A stretch of DNA of 64,000 bases from positions 2,848,001 to 2,912,000 of the forward strand of contig CP071032.1 in assembly GCA_017134815.1 (NCBI GenBank). The letters run 5' to 3'. The stretch comes from Lentisphaerota bacterium (GTDB lineage Bacteria; Verrucomicrobiota; Lentisphaeria; Victivallales; Victivallaceae). Below the pieces are notes generated by a model that saw only the letters and a list, made by a program, of their open reading frames with translations, ran no database searches and had not been told where the DNA came from. Each line of letters begins with the position of its first letter. The stretch's first letter is position 1. A program made the position numbers and the translations under genes. Below, piece after piece: positions 8,933-18,197 of this stretch.

Positions 8933-11900
8933 TTACTGTTTCATGTCCATGCCGGTATTGACAATTGATGACCCGACATTTGAAAGCCTCAATCCGCTTC
9001 CGCTGCTCTCGAGACCGTTAGTTTCACTTTTCACCGCGGTATTTTCCTTGCTGCTGACGGTCGAACTGTTTTTTACAACAGCGCTTTTACTGGCAGAAAG
9101 GTCAAGGCTTGAGCCTAAAGCATTGCTGTCATTTCCAGAACCGCTAAGGTTGTTTTTACTTATGTTTCTGTCGGATGAATTCAAGTTGCTGCTGCTGCTG
9201 CTCAAGGAAACATCATCGTCGCTGAATGAGCGTTTCGAAGTAGTGGCTACAGAAACCTGCTGATTGCTCAACGCCGCCTGTGACATAATTTTTCCTGCTA
9301 ATGATCCAGAGCCGGGAACCGCCTTATTGGCAGCCCGTCTTACGGTGCCGATATATGGAGCAAGCAGATTGCCGTTTTTGTCAACAGTCAAGCCGTCCTG
9401 AACAATTTTTGCACCTGACATTTCAAGAGATTCATGTCCCATTTCTATAGAGGAGGATTTCAGTCCGAATATTGCTTTGAGTGCCGTAATCACGGCATAA
9501 GCTTCCACAAAGATATCCTTGATGAACATGATTGAATCTATAACCGTACAGCCGGCCATTACTGCTTCAGGCACAATGCTGCCGTCTCTGCCTTCCACAT
9601 TGGTGTTAATGGTGTCCATCAGCTGTTTGACCAGCTGATTCAAATCCGAAAAGACATCAACCAGAGTGCTGCCGCCGCCGAGCGAAAGATTTAGTCCGCG
9701 TATTCCTAGATGTCCCAGAGTGCTGCTGATTTCGCTGCCGAACCAGGTTTTGAGATCACTTTTGTAGGTGCCCAGTATTTCAGTTTGCGGGGCTGCCATT
9801 CCAGCATACCCGGGAAAGAGGGTGACGCTTGAACTGAAACTCGGGACTTCAATTTTAGGTTTATCAGGAGGGTTGGCGTCGTTTTTGCGATAATCTTCGT
9901 TATATCCGCAGTTCCAGACCGGATCGCCAAGAGCGTTTATCATGGTAATTCCATCATCCTTGAGAACCAGTTTGCTTCGTCCCACCTGCAGCGTAAGCGA
10001 GCCGCCGGCACAGATGTTGATATCTTTGCCGGCATTTATAAATTGACTCTGTGAAGCCTGATTAAGAACGTCTTTGTTTGAATAAATATTGATTCCTTCA
10101 AATTGTCCGGATCCTTCTTCTGCAGAACTTGTACCCGCCATTCGTTTTCCTTCTTCGATACAGGTCATAAACGGTCCCTGTGCTCCCGGAAGGAAAAATT
10201 CTGTCAGAAATGTTGCCTGATCTACTTTTGCATCTTCAAAATCTCCATTATCCATATTCATAAAGGAAATCTGACTGAAGTGTTTCTGGTTTGACTTCTT
10301 TCCGAGTTCGTAAACGCTCATCGGCAGAGTGGTGTTTACAGACAGAGGAGTTTCAGACTGCGGTATTCCGGTTTCAGATACCGCAGCTGACCGCAGGCAT
10401 GAACTGTAAAGATTTCGCTGTTCCTGCAGGTCCAGTGGCGGCTTGACGCTGCTGTTGTAGACGCTTCCAATTACAACCGGCCGTTCCGGGATACCGTCGG
10501 CAAATGCAACCAGAACTTCCTGCCCGCGGCGTGGAACTTCAAATCTGCCGCTGTTGGAGTCAGCCCAAATCTGGCTGAAGCGGGCATTGAGCCACATTGA
10601 ATCGTAGTCAGGTGTGCCGGAAGACGTTTTAGTATTATGCCAGTGCATCAACAGTTTTACTCGGCAGGTTTCAGGTTCGAGCCAGATCTGACTGCCGCCC
10701 AGATCATCTTTAAATGTACTTAAATGTTCTGAAAAACTGTCAACTGTAATCACAGTAGCTGACACTATGGAGTTTATTTTCGGCACGGGGACTTCAAGTC
10801 TGGGACGATAGTTTAACTCAAGTGGCTGGGCATTAAAGGCTGCCTTGAATGTAAAAGCGTCATCACTCGTAATATTGCTGTATTGTGTAGAATAAGGGGT
10901 GGTTGCAGCCTCAAAGTCAACGCGGCTGACAAAGCCCTGCAGAGCGCCTGTAGGGAAACCGGTAAGTTCAAACGGCATTCCCGCATCAATATTTGTCCAA
11001 CAGGTTTTGCCTGTCCAGCAGTGTGCGGTCCCCAGAGTCCGTTCACCACATATTTTTCGCATTTTCATGCGCTGCCCGGCGGCGTCAGCCTTTTCCGAGA
11101 GGTTAATAAATCCGGCTTTGGGAAAATTCAGCAACATTTTTGCGGCTGCGGCACCCAGTCTGCTCTGCTGTTCTATGCGATAATCGTCGTTGTCAAAAAA
11201 GTCCACATCCGCCTGTCTGTAATCGTAATCATTAATCCGCAGCAGTTGCGGAACTAATGTTCCGCCTTTTGAAAATTCGAAAACTGTATTATCGCCGCCT
11301 TCCTGATCAAATTTAATTGCAGTAAGCTCCTGTAAATTCTTGTCCCGTAAAATCATTTTATGGCAATAGTCTTTTGCAGAACCTTCTTTGGCTGTGTGAT
11401 CAAAAGAATAGTATATACCTGCCTGATACAGAAGGCGGCTGATATAATCAAAATCGCTTTCTTCATATTGGACTGAGTGCTCCAGTTTGCAGCTGGCTGC
11501 AGAATCATTTTCTGACTCTGTCAGCTTGAATTCATGTCCAATTTGCCAGTCTTTCAGGATTTGCTGCACAATTTCCATGGGCTTTAAATTATGAAATATT
11601 CTGCTGTTTCTGCTGTTCCTCAATAGTTTGACCTGAGGAACGAGCCTTGCCCGGTATTGATAGAGGTCACGGTTTATGAAAACCTGTCCGTTATCTTCGC
11701 TTCCAGTATGATATCCGTCAAGACTGAATGTTTCGACTACACCATTAATAAGGCGCCAGCAGCCATCGCTGCGCATGAGCTTTACGGTGGTATGGGAGCC
11801 CAGTATTTCAGTTTCATTTATTGGCGGTGAAGTGGCAGGAGAGAGTAGTTCGAGGTTAAGTTCGAACGGCCTTGACAGTTCAATAAATGACCCCTTTCTG

Positions 11901-12001
11901 ACAGCGCTGAGCATAACTTTATCATTGCCGCTGTCGTCCTGTCCTTCAAATCCTTCAACTTCAATCTGCAGTTTGCGGTTCTGCTGTGAATAAATCAACA
12001 T
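8933..12001 (-). CDS. vgrG: Type VI secretion spike protein VgrG with C-terminal extension
   Basis: 1022 residues from the ATG at 12001 (a TTG four codons upstream is the alternative). VgrG trimers form the membrane-puncturing tip of the type VI secretion tube. The gp27-like region spans about 1-400 with the family segments YRARLVPQV (~120), RIFHNLKPMEIVQQIL (~138-153) and ESDFDYISRLLYQAGIYY (~185-202). The gp5 OB-fold is at about 410-525 (SQIWADSNSGRFEVPRRGQE, DGIPERPVVIGSVYN). The gp5 C-terminal beta-prism repeat follows near 650-690 (GGSLTLQVGRSKLVLKDDG). About 330 further residues follow, with a helical stretch and a Ser/Asn-rich tail (about 930-1022) of no known fold. No other structural type VI gene (tssB/C, hcp, PAAR) is in the window, so this is an orphan vgrG cassette. 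Confidence 0.93.
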   Translation of the reverse strand: MLIYSQQNRKLQIEVEGFEGQDDSGNDKVMLSAVRKGSFIELSRPFELNLELLSPATSPPINETEILGSHTTVKLMRSDGCWRLINGVVETFSLDGYHTGSEDNGQVFINRDLYQYRARLVPQVKLLRNSRNSRIFHNLKPMEIVQQILKDWQIGHEFKLTESENDSAASCKLEHSVQYEESDFDYISRLLYQAGIYYSFDHTAKEGSAKDYCHKMILRDKNLQELTAIKFDQEGGDNTVFEFSKGGTLVPQLLRINDYDYRQADVDFFDNDDYRIEQQSRLGAAAAKMLLNFPKAGFINLSEKADAAGQRMKMRKICGERTLGTAHCWTGKTCWTNIDAGMPFELTGFPTGALQGFVSRVDFEAATTPYSTQYSNITSDDAFTFKAAFNAQPLELNYRPRLEVPVPKINSIVSATVITVDSFSEHLSTFKDDLGGSQIWLEPETCRVKLLMHWHNTKTSSGTPDYDSMWLNARFSQIWADSNSGRFEVPRRGQEVLVAFADGIPERPVVIGSVYNSSVKPPLDLQEQRNLYSSCLRSAAVSETGIPQSETPLSVNTTLPMSVYELGKKSNQKHFSQISFMNMDNGDFEDAKVDQATFLTEFFLPGAQGPFMTCIEEGKRMAGTSSAEEGSGQFEGINIYSNKDVLNQASQSQFINAGKDINICAGGSLTLQVGRSKLVLKDDGITMINALGDPVWNCGYNEDYRKNDANPPDKPKIEVPSFSSSVTLFPGYAGMAAPQTEILGTYKSDLKTWFGSEISSTLGHLGIRGLNLSLGGGSTLVDVFSDLNQLVKQLMDTINTNVEGRDGSIVPEAVMAGCTVIDSIMFIKDIFVEAYAVITALKAIFGLKSSSIEMGHESLEMSGAKIVQDGLTVDKNGNLLAPYIGTVRRAANKAVPGSGSLAGKIMSQAALSNQQVSVATTSKRSFSDDDVSLSSSSSNLNSSDRNISKNNLSGSGNDSNALGSSLDLSASKSAVVKNSSTVSSKENTAVKSETNGLESSGSGLRLSNVGSSIVNTGMDMKQ

Positions 12002-12017
12002 ACTCTTACCCAATCAG

Positions 12018-12040
12018 GCCGGATATAGCTGAAATCCGGT
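12018..12040. promoter_or_regulatory. Hairpin in the vgrG leader
   Basis: CCGGAT / ATCCGG (6 bp, extendable by one G-T pair) with a 9-base loop lies 17 bases upstream of the vgrG ATG on the minus strand. On the plus strand it is followed by a T-rich run. It could be a 5'-UTR structure or the end of the upstream ABC transporter transcript. Confidence 0.35.
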
Positions 12041-12176
12041 CTTAAACTTTCTTTTTTGACTAAATTAATAATATTTATTAGCCTTTTTTTACATTGGAAG
12101 CAAGGGGTAAAGTATGATTATTTAAGAATTGCCAAGATAAGCATTTACAGAAGGTGCAGGTTTTCACAAAGTGGAA

Positions 12177-13052
12177 TTACTCTTTGACGCCGCCCAGCAT
12201 TATTCCTTTTACAAAATATTTCTGGAGGAAAGGGTACAATATCAGTATCGGCAGAATGGTGACAATAATGGTTGCCGCCTTGACAGTTTCCGGAGTGAAT
12301 TGTGAGATCTGTGACTCGGTCTGTGCTCCGCTCATCAGGTCAGTATTACGCTCGATAACAATGCGTCTCAGGAACGTCATCAGAACCTGTTTGGTATCAT
12401 CATTGATGTAGATCATCGCGTCAAACCACATATTCCAGTGACTGATCGCTGTCATCAGGGCAACTGTTGCCAGAACCGGCCCGGAGAGGGGCATATATAT
12501 CCTGAACAGAATGTGAAAGTCATTAGCCCCGTCAATAGAGGCACTTTCCGCCAGTGATTCCGGTATTGACTCAAAATAATTTTTAACTATAATCACATTA
12601 AAGGCATTAGTGAGGTGTGGAATTATATAAACCCAGAGATTGTTGACCAGTCCGAGATTACGAATGACCAGATAAGTCGGGATTATGCCGCCGCTGAACA
12701 GCATGGTGAAAAATACCAGGAATGTCATCAGACTGCGGTGCGGCAAGTCTTTTTTTGACAGTGGATATGCGCAAAGACAGGTAACCAGCAGCGTCAGTAT
12801 GGTTCCGACGACGGTTCGAAAAACTGTATTTATATAGCCGGTCAATAGCTGAGGATTGGAAAAAACCATTTTGTAAGCGGTTAATGTCACTTGTGCCGGC
12901 CAGATATGTGCACCCGCCCGGTTAGCTTCTGCTGCAGTACTGAAGGACATTGAAATCATAAAAAGAAACGGATAGAGAAAGCTGGCAACAAGCGCCAGCA
13001 GAAATATTACCAGAAATATTTGAAAGAGCTTTTCGCCCGATGTCATTTTCAT
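12177..13052 (-). CDS. Sugar ABC transporter permease, MalG/LplC type
   Basis: 291 residues with six predicted transmembrane helices, the normal size for carbohydrate-uptake (CUT1) inner-membrane permeases. The cytoplasmic EAA loop that docks the ATPase reads SLAESASIDGANDFHILFRI (about 160-180), followed by the conserved IYMPLSGPVL. The ending (LQKYFVKGIMLGGVKE) is typical of the LplC/YtcP branch. It pairs with the other permease 53 bases upstream and with the binding protein at 14.0-16.0 kb. No ATP-binding subunit is encoded here, so a shared MsmK/UgpC-type ATPase elsewhere must energise it. Substrate unknown; LplABC relatives import oligosaccharides or glycan fragments. Confidence 0.9.
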   Translation of the reverse strand: MKMTSGEKLFQIFLVIFLLALVASFLYPFLFMISMSFSTAAEANRAGAHIWPAQVTLTAYKMVFSNPQLLTGYINTVFRTVVGTILTLLVTCLCAYPLSKKDLPHRSLMTFLVFFTMLFSGGIIPTYLVIRNLGLVNNLWVYIIPHLTNAFNVIIVKNYFESIPESLAESASIDGANDFHILFRIYMPLSGPVLATVALMTAISHWNMWFDAMIYINDDTKQVLMTFLRRIVIERNTDLMSGAQTESQISQFTPETVKAATIIVTILPILILYPFLQKYFVKGIMLGGVKE

Positions 13053-13105
13053 AATGAACTATCCTTCAAAGCTTGCGGATTCAGTCGATTTTCATGTTAA
13101 ATATT

Positions 13106-14011
13106 TTACCATATACCCTGCTCACCCCTGCTTATGCGCCGGGACAGGCTGTTTACCAGCAGTACCAGTATCATACCGACAAAGGATTTAAATAATCCGG
13201 CTGCAGTCCCAAGAGCGTAATCCATGGTCTCAAGTCGTCGCAAAACATAGGTGTCGATAATATCCGCGACATCATAGACACTTGAGTTATACATGTTAAA
13301 TATCTGGTCAAACCCGGCGTTTAAAAACCCTCCCACAGCCAGAATCAGCATAGTGACAATTGTCGGAACCAGACAGGGCAGGGTTATATTCCAGGTTTGC
13401 TGCCAGCGATTAGCTCCGTCAACTGTTGCCGCCTCATACAGTTGCGGTGAAATACCGGACAGCGCCGCCAGGTATATTATGGAGCCGTAACCGACTTCCT
13501 GCCAGATGGCGGTGCCGATCAGAATAGCGATAAACCAGTAGTCGGTAGTCATAAAGGATATTGGTTTGCCGTAGATATTGACTGCCAGTACATTGAGGGG
13601 ACCGTCAGTGGAAAAAATCATCAGAAATATACCACTCAAGGTGACCCAGGAGAAAAAGTGCGGAATAAAAGATATACTCTGTACAAACCGTTTGTACATA
13701 TTCAACCTGACCTCGTTGATCAGCAGTGCCAGCAGAATCGGGCAGCAGAAACCAATACTCAATTTAAGAAAACTGATTACTACTGTGTTGCGCAAAGCTT
13801 TGATAAAAGAACTGTTTATGAACAGGCGGTGAAAATTATCCAGACCATTCCAGTGGCTGCCGATAATCCCGCTTTTCATGGAAAAATCTTTAAAAGCAAT
13901 GACCAGTCCACCCATTGGCAGGTATTTAAAAACCAGAAAAAATGTAAACGGTATAATCAGCATAAGCAGCAGGCATTTGTGGTTCCAGTAGTATTTGACA
14001 GTGTTAATCAT
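13106..14011 (-). CDS. Sugar ABC transporter permease, MalF/LplB type
   Basis: 301 residues with about six membrane helices. The EAA loop is SGISPQLYEAATVDGANRWQ (about 178-197), followed by NITLPCLVPTI. The segment FNMYNSSVYDVADIIDTYV is the usual LplB-branch signature. It forms the heterodimeric membrane channel with the MalG-type permease. Its ATG follows the stop of the binding-protein gene after two bases (TGATCATG), showing tight translational linkage. Confidence 0.92.
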   Translation of the reverse strand: MINTVKYYWNHKCLLLMLIIPFTFFLVFKYLPMGGLVIAFKDFSMKSGIIGSHWNGLDNFHRLFINSSFIKALRNTVVISFLKLSIGFCCPILLALLINEVRLNMYKRFVQSISFIPHFFSWVTLSGIFLMIFSTDGPLNVLAVNIYGKPISFMTTDYWFIAILIGTAIWQEVGYGSIIYLAALSGISPQLYEAATVDGANRWQQTWNITLPCLVPTIVTMLILAVGGFLNAGFDQIFNMYNSSVYDVADIIDTYVLRRLETMDYALGTAAGLFKSFVGMILVLLVNSLSRRISRGEQGIW

Positions 14012-14013
14012 GA

Positions 14014-15996
14014 TCAGCTTTGAATTTTATCCTGTGTCTTTAAATTTATTTGGTGCTTGGTTGCTGTATCTGCTGCTTTAAGTTTCTTGATTTTATTAAG
14101 TTGATTTGTAGTTGGTTTTGCTGCTTTGCCTGTGGCGGTTTTTGCTGGTTCTACTTTGGCTTCAGAAGTATCTGCAATTTTATTCTTATCGCTGTTCCTG
14201 GTAGATGCAACCGGGGATTTTTCTGATTTATCTGAATTCTTTATCTTAATTTTTTTCTGACTGTCATCGTTTATTTTTTGCTGACGCTTAGAGGCATTAC
14301 CGCCTTTTACAGCCTCGTTCTTCAAGTTTTCAAGTGGTGATGCGTCTTTATCATTTGAGTTGTTGTGTATACCAAGTTTTTTGAATATTCTGTGCATACG
14401 TTTATCCATTCGCTGCGCCTCTTTGGTAAGAACAGCCCCGCCCTGTTTCAACCAGAGTTTTTTGAAAGTTTCAAATGCTGAAAGCGGCATTTCCCCTTTA
14501 ATGATTTCTCCGTAATATTTTTTCTGCAGGAACAGCAGATCATGGGAGTATTTCTCATTCTGGGGCAGGTAGTAGAACATGCTAGGCTTGCCCCATTTGG
14601 GATTGCGATATTTTTTATTAAACTCAATTTTGGCCTTAGGCAGATATTTCATGGTAATTTCCGGGTCTCCTTCACTCAGCAGGGCTTGCGGCTGGATAAG
14701 CCCTATAGCATCACGGATATACTGATTTGATTTATACGGTTCCAGCAAGACTGCTCCGCTGTTATGGCCTACCTTTTTATCAGACCAGTCCCAGTGTTTG
14801 CCTTTTATCCCGATATTGGCTTCAATAAAGAGTTGATTATCGGCATAGAGCTGGTCATACATTTTCAGTACTCTGATCACCTTTGCCGGATTTCCCGTCA
14901 TATGTCTGCCAAACACCAGCGAGTAATAATGGACAACTCCTATGGTCTGCTGCAGGCGTTTCTTTGCCGGTCCCAATGGCGGTTTTCCCGGAGCTATTTC
15001 AGACCCCGGCTGCAAATTGGCAATCATGCTGGCCAGAGATGAGGTGGATTTTTTGTCAAAATTCTCATACCAGCAGCTGTAATTCAGGTAGCCGGTTTTG
15101 CCATTGGCAAATTTTTGCTTTGACTGTCTGAAAGCACCGTCGGTCAGAAAATCAGGATGGATTAAGCCTTCCTTGTACCAGCGGCGCAAGGTTCGCAAGG
15201 CCATTTTTGCCTCGGACTGGATTCCTCCCCAGACCGGCTTACCGTTTTTCCTGATCCAGCAGTAAGGCCTTGAGCCATATGCCCCGAATATTTCAGTAAA
15301 AGTGCAGGTGGGGTATTGATTGTCCCCGCTCATGCCGTAAGTGTCGTCAATGCCGTTGCCGTCAGGGTCGTTATAAGTGAAGCGATAAAGTGCTTCATGC
15401 ATTTCAGTGAGGTTATCCGGGACCCGGTCCAGGCCGACGTTATGCAGCCAGTCAACCCGCCATACTCCAACTTTTGGGTACATGCCCTCGGCCCACAGGA
15501 ATGGTATACCCCAGTTTCTTCCCTTCAGGTCCATGGTGCACTGCCAGGCATTGGGCTGGTATTTGTTGATCAGGTTGACCAGGTGTGGACAGTACTTTAC
15601 CATCATTTCATAAGGCAGCTGCATCAAATAGCCGTTTGCAGAAAACTTGCGGATGAATTTATTGGGACACATGAAAAAGTCGGGGATGTTGCCGGCTGCC
15701 ATCATCAGGGGCAGTTTGCGGTCACGGGCATCTTTGCTGAGAAACCGGTAATGCAGTCTTATGTTAAACCTCTTTTCCAGCAGTCTCTGGCGCCGTAAAG
15801 CCACTTCCTGCTTGTCCAGAAGTAATCCTGTAATATCATATTTTTTCTTCGGATTATCTTTAACTTTTTTCCAGCCTGTCGGATAGTCCTTGTAGGCTTC
15901 TTTACGGCTACTGCTTGATGTAGGCGTTACTAGAATAAAGAATATTACAATTGCCAATACTATCAGAGCTAAAAAACTGATTTCTTTTTTAGTCAT
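14014..15996 (-). CDS. Extracellular solute-binding protein of LplA/YtcQ type with a basic C-terminal tail
   Basis: 660 residues. An N-terminal hydrophobic segment (about 6-24) exports or anchors it; there is no lipobox cysteine. The body resembles LplA-like family 1 binding proteins: MMAAGNIPDFF near 100, WGIPFLWAEGMYPKVGVWRV near 165-185, a calcium-loop-like DPDGNGIDDTYG near 213-224, and the MALRTLRRWYKEGLIHPDF block. It captures a sugar or glycoside for the two permeases that follow. Unusual: the last ~110 residues (about 550-660) are low-complexity and rich in Lys, Ser, Thr and Asn, which ordinary family members lack. Such a tail could bind acidic polysaccharide or the cell wall (speculative). 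First gene of the three-gene unit. Confidence 0.85.
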   Translation of the reverse strand: MTKKEISFLALIVLAIVIFFILVTPTSSSSRKEAYKDYPTGWKKVKDNPKKKYDITGLLLDKQEVALRRQRLLEKRFNIRLHYRFLSKDARDRKLPLMMAAGNIPDFFMCPNKFIRKFSANGYLMQLPYEMMVKYCPHLVNLINKYQPNAWQCTMDLKGRNWGIPFLWAEGMYPKVGVWRVDWLHNVGLDRVPDNLTEMHEALYRFTYNDPDGNGIDDTYGMSGDNQYPTCTFTEIFGAYGSRPYCWIRKNGKPVWGGIQSEAKMALRTLRRWYKEGLIHPDFLTDGAFRQSKQKFANGKTGYLNYSCWYENFDKKSTSSLASMIANLQPGSEIAPGKPPLGPAKKRLQQTIGVVHYYSLVFGRHMTGNPAKVIRVLKMYDQLYADNQLFIEANIGIKGKHWDWSDKKVGHNSGAVLLEPYKSNQYIRDAIGLIQPQALLSEGDPEITMKYLPKAKIEFNKKYRNPKWGKPSMFYYLPQNEKYSHDLLFLQKKYYGEIIKGEMPLSAFETFKKLWLKQGGAVLTKEAQRMDKRMHRIFKKLGIHNNSNDKDASPLENLKNEAVKGGNASKRQQKINDDSQKKIKIKNSDKSEKSPVASTRNSDKNKIADTSEAKVEPAKTATGKAAKPTTNQLNKIKKLKAADTATKHQINLKTQDKIQS

Positions 15997-16490
15997 TATA
16001 CTATCTGGTTTATAGATTTATTTTGTTTAATGTCTTTATTATTAGTTTCTTATGTCTAAAGATGTATTGGTTGGTATTAACTGAATATATCGTTTTTCGC
16101 AAAGATTCGGCAAAAAAAAAGCAGCCTGCGGAATGCTGTCTGCAGACATCATTAATGAGAATATCTCTATATTTGATCCATTGCAGTATAAGAATGAATC
16201 TTGCTATAATGATCTTAAATTCAGCTTTCACTGATAGCAGCAGTGCCCTTCATATTATGACTATAATGCGCCTGGTCTGGCCTGAGCCTGGAAATGCAAA
16301 ATTATGCCATAAACGTTAATTAACAGCAATGCTTTAGGTTTCAAGCTGAACAGAATCTGTGCTTATCTTTGCTATATTCCAATACATAATTTCAATTTAG
16401 AAAACTGCCCTCTCTGTCATGAAATATAGTAATTAGAACAATTATTGATAGTTTTTGTTCCATAAGACTAAACCTTAAATCTGTCACATG
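15997..16490. other. Gap upstream of the sugar transporter operon
   Basis: About 490 bases with no convincing gene. A 73-codon frame on the minus strand lacks a ribosome site and has no recognisable composition. The stretch presumably includes the promoter of the binding-protein gene. I see no clear operator. Confidence 0.4.
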
Positions 16491-16540
16491 AATAATCAGG
16501 CAGCCTTGCTCCGGCAGTGCCGAAGCGGCTGCTGATTATT
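16491..16540. terminator. Long imperfect hairpin downstream of the DHOD-like gene
   Basis: AATAATCAGGCAGCC pairs with GGCTGCTGATTATT over 14 pairs with one bulged C. The loop holds a smaller CGGC/GCCG stem. It lies 77 bases beyond the stop of the minus-strand dihydroorotate dehydrogenase-like gene and is the likely 3' end, although no T tract follows. Confidence 0.5.
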
Positions 16541-16617
16541 AACTGCTCAACCGGGTTCCGGCTGGTCAAAACAGCTTTAAGTTTTTTTGAGTAAACCTCT
16601 TAATGTTTATTCTGAAA

Positions 16618-17640
16618 TTAAACTACAGGAGCATTGTCAATTACTTCCTGTGGATTCAAAAGCAGTTTTGCATATTGAGCCCGTGTATATGCCCACGGGT
16701 TGCTGCTGTTTGCCTTGTTCAGTTTGCCTCTGAAGTCGGCAAGGCATTTATAGTTTTTGGACTGCATCCAGTTTTCAAGGTCTCTCAGCATGATCCTTGC
16801 ATGCGGCAAGCCGTTTTTGTAAAATGAACTGACTGACTGTACGGCGGTGGCCCCTGCCAGTATCATTTCAACAATTTGATCACCCTGATAGATGCCCGTA
16901 CTGGCGCATATATCGGCCCTGATGTTTCCATGCAGCAGGCCGGTAAATCTCAAAGGAAGCCTGTTGTCAATTTCATGACTTAAATTAAAGGGAGAAATAT
17001 GTTTTTCTTTTCTGATATCAATTTTGGGCTGAAACAAGCGATTAAAAAGCACGAAAGCATCTGCGCCGCTCTTGTCCAGCTGCGAAATTATTTCAAGTTG
17101 ATTCGTATAGAACGGGCTGAGTTTTACAGCTATCGGAATTTTAACTTTCCGCCTGATTTCAGCGAGTGTTTTGATTTGTTCGGCTTCAATATCAGAACCC
17201 GGTTTATCAATATCCTTTGGAGTAGAATAAAAGTTAAGTTCAAGGCCCTGTACTCCGGTCTTTGCCAGCAGACAGGCATGTTCTATCCAGGTGTCGTGGT
17301 TAACAGCATTCAAGCTGGCAAATACCGGAATCTTGACATCTTCACATATTCTATTAACCAGCCTCAGGTGTTCATCGGTGCCGGCATATTCAGCTTCATG
17401 GGTGGCCAGAGGATAAATATCCAGCATTTCCCATTGCCGGTCGTTATACTTAAATTCGTCTTCATAAGCTCGCAGGCGCTCCAGCTGAATCTGCTCTTCG
17501 AAGAGCGACTTTATTACCAGCGCACCAGCACCGGAATTTTCAACTTTTTTGGCATTTTCTGCACTGCCGGTCAGAGAACATGCTCCAGCAATGAGCGGGT
17601 TCTTGAGTTTAACACCCATGTAAGTTGTGCTCAAATCCAT
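16618..17640 (-). CDS. Dihydroorotate dehydrogenase-like flavoprotein
   Basis: 340 residues of the FMN-binding TIM-barrel DHOD-like family (the branch distinct from true PyrD). Visible features: MGVKLKNPLIAGACSLTGS at 8-26, AGALVIKSLFEEQI (~40), the FASLNAVNHDTW segment (~110), ELNFYSTPKD (~135), VKLSPFY (~172), and the FMN phosphate region around ICASTGIYQGDQIVEMILAGATAVQ. True PyrD enzymes have a catalytic Cys or Ser in the active-site loop, which I cannot place here. Members are often annotated as dihydroorotate oxidases, but pathway evidence is lacking and no pyrimidine gene is adjacent. A strong ribosome site (GAGGAGG, 7 bases before ATG) fixes the start. Single-gene unit. Confidence 0.82.
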   Translation of the reverse strand: MDLSTTYMGVKLKNPLIAGACSLTGSAENAKKVENSGAGALVIKSLFEEQIQLERLRAYEDEFKYNDRQWEMLDIYPLATHEAEYAGTDEHLRLVNRICEDVKIPVFASLNAVNHDTWIEHACLLAKTGVQGLELNFYSTPKDIDKPGSDIEAEQIKTLAEIRRKVKIPIAVKLSPFYTNQLEIISQLDKSGADAFVLFNRLFQPKIDIRKEKHISPFNLSHEIDNRLPLRFTGLLHGNIRADICASTGIYQGDQIVEMILAGATAVQSVSSFYKNGLPHARIMLRDLENWMQSKNYKCLADFRGKLNKANSSNPWAYTRAQYAKLLLNPQEVIDNAPVV

Positions 17641-18197
17641 CTGAAAACCTCCTCAAAAAGTATTTTTAATTTACTGCTGCTGCTTTTTACCGTCATCAGA
17701 AACTGAATTAATGCAGTAAAAAGTTGTTTTGCAGCAATTAACTTCCTCTTTAAAGATTAGATATAAGTGAAAGTTATAATAAAGTCAAATCAGCTTGAAT
17801 AAACACTCAGGAAATTAATGCAAAAAGATTTGTTTTACCTCCGGTAATCTTTACATAAAAATTACGTCAAGCGGGATTTAGCCTGAAGCACCGAATCAAA
17901 AGGTGTCTTGATTTGAAGTACATATTTTCTTGTAAAAAATATAACAGGATGGTTGAAGATTGTGCATTTATGCTATATATTTTTAGTTTTAAAAGTAATA
18001 TGTTTTAGTGTGAGCTGAAAGCTCTATACTTAAAAACATTTACTAAATAGCAGGAATGGTCTACTCATTCAGCCCGTTTCAACAGTAAGCACCCGGTCTT
18101 AAACAAACCGGAAAAACGTTGCTGCTGATGTTTGGGAGCCTGACTTGGGTGCATTCATAAGGTTTAAATACCCTATTTATCGAAGTTTTATCAAAAT
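17641..18197. other. Divergent intergenic region before the polysaccharide locus
   Basis: 557 bases between the minus-strand DHOD-like gene and the first plus-strand glycosyltransferase. It is AT-rich with no coding frame of note. A small inverted pair (CCGGT...ACCGG) sits near 18103-18113. It must contain both promoters. No known RNA element was recognised. Confidence 0.4.

Noticed and set aside
16010-16231. 73-codon minus-strand frame upstream of the sugar transporter
   Set aside because: No ribosome site, no protein-like composition and no neighbour context.
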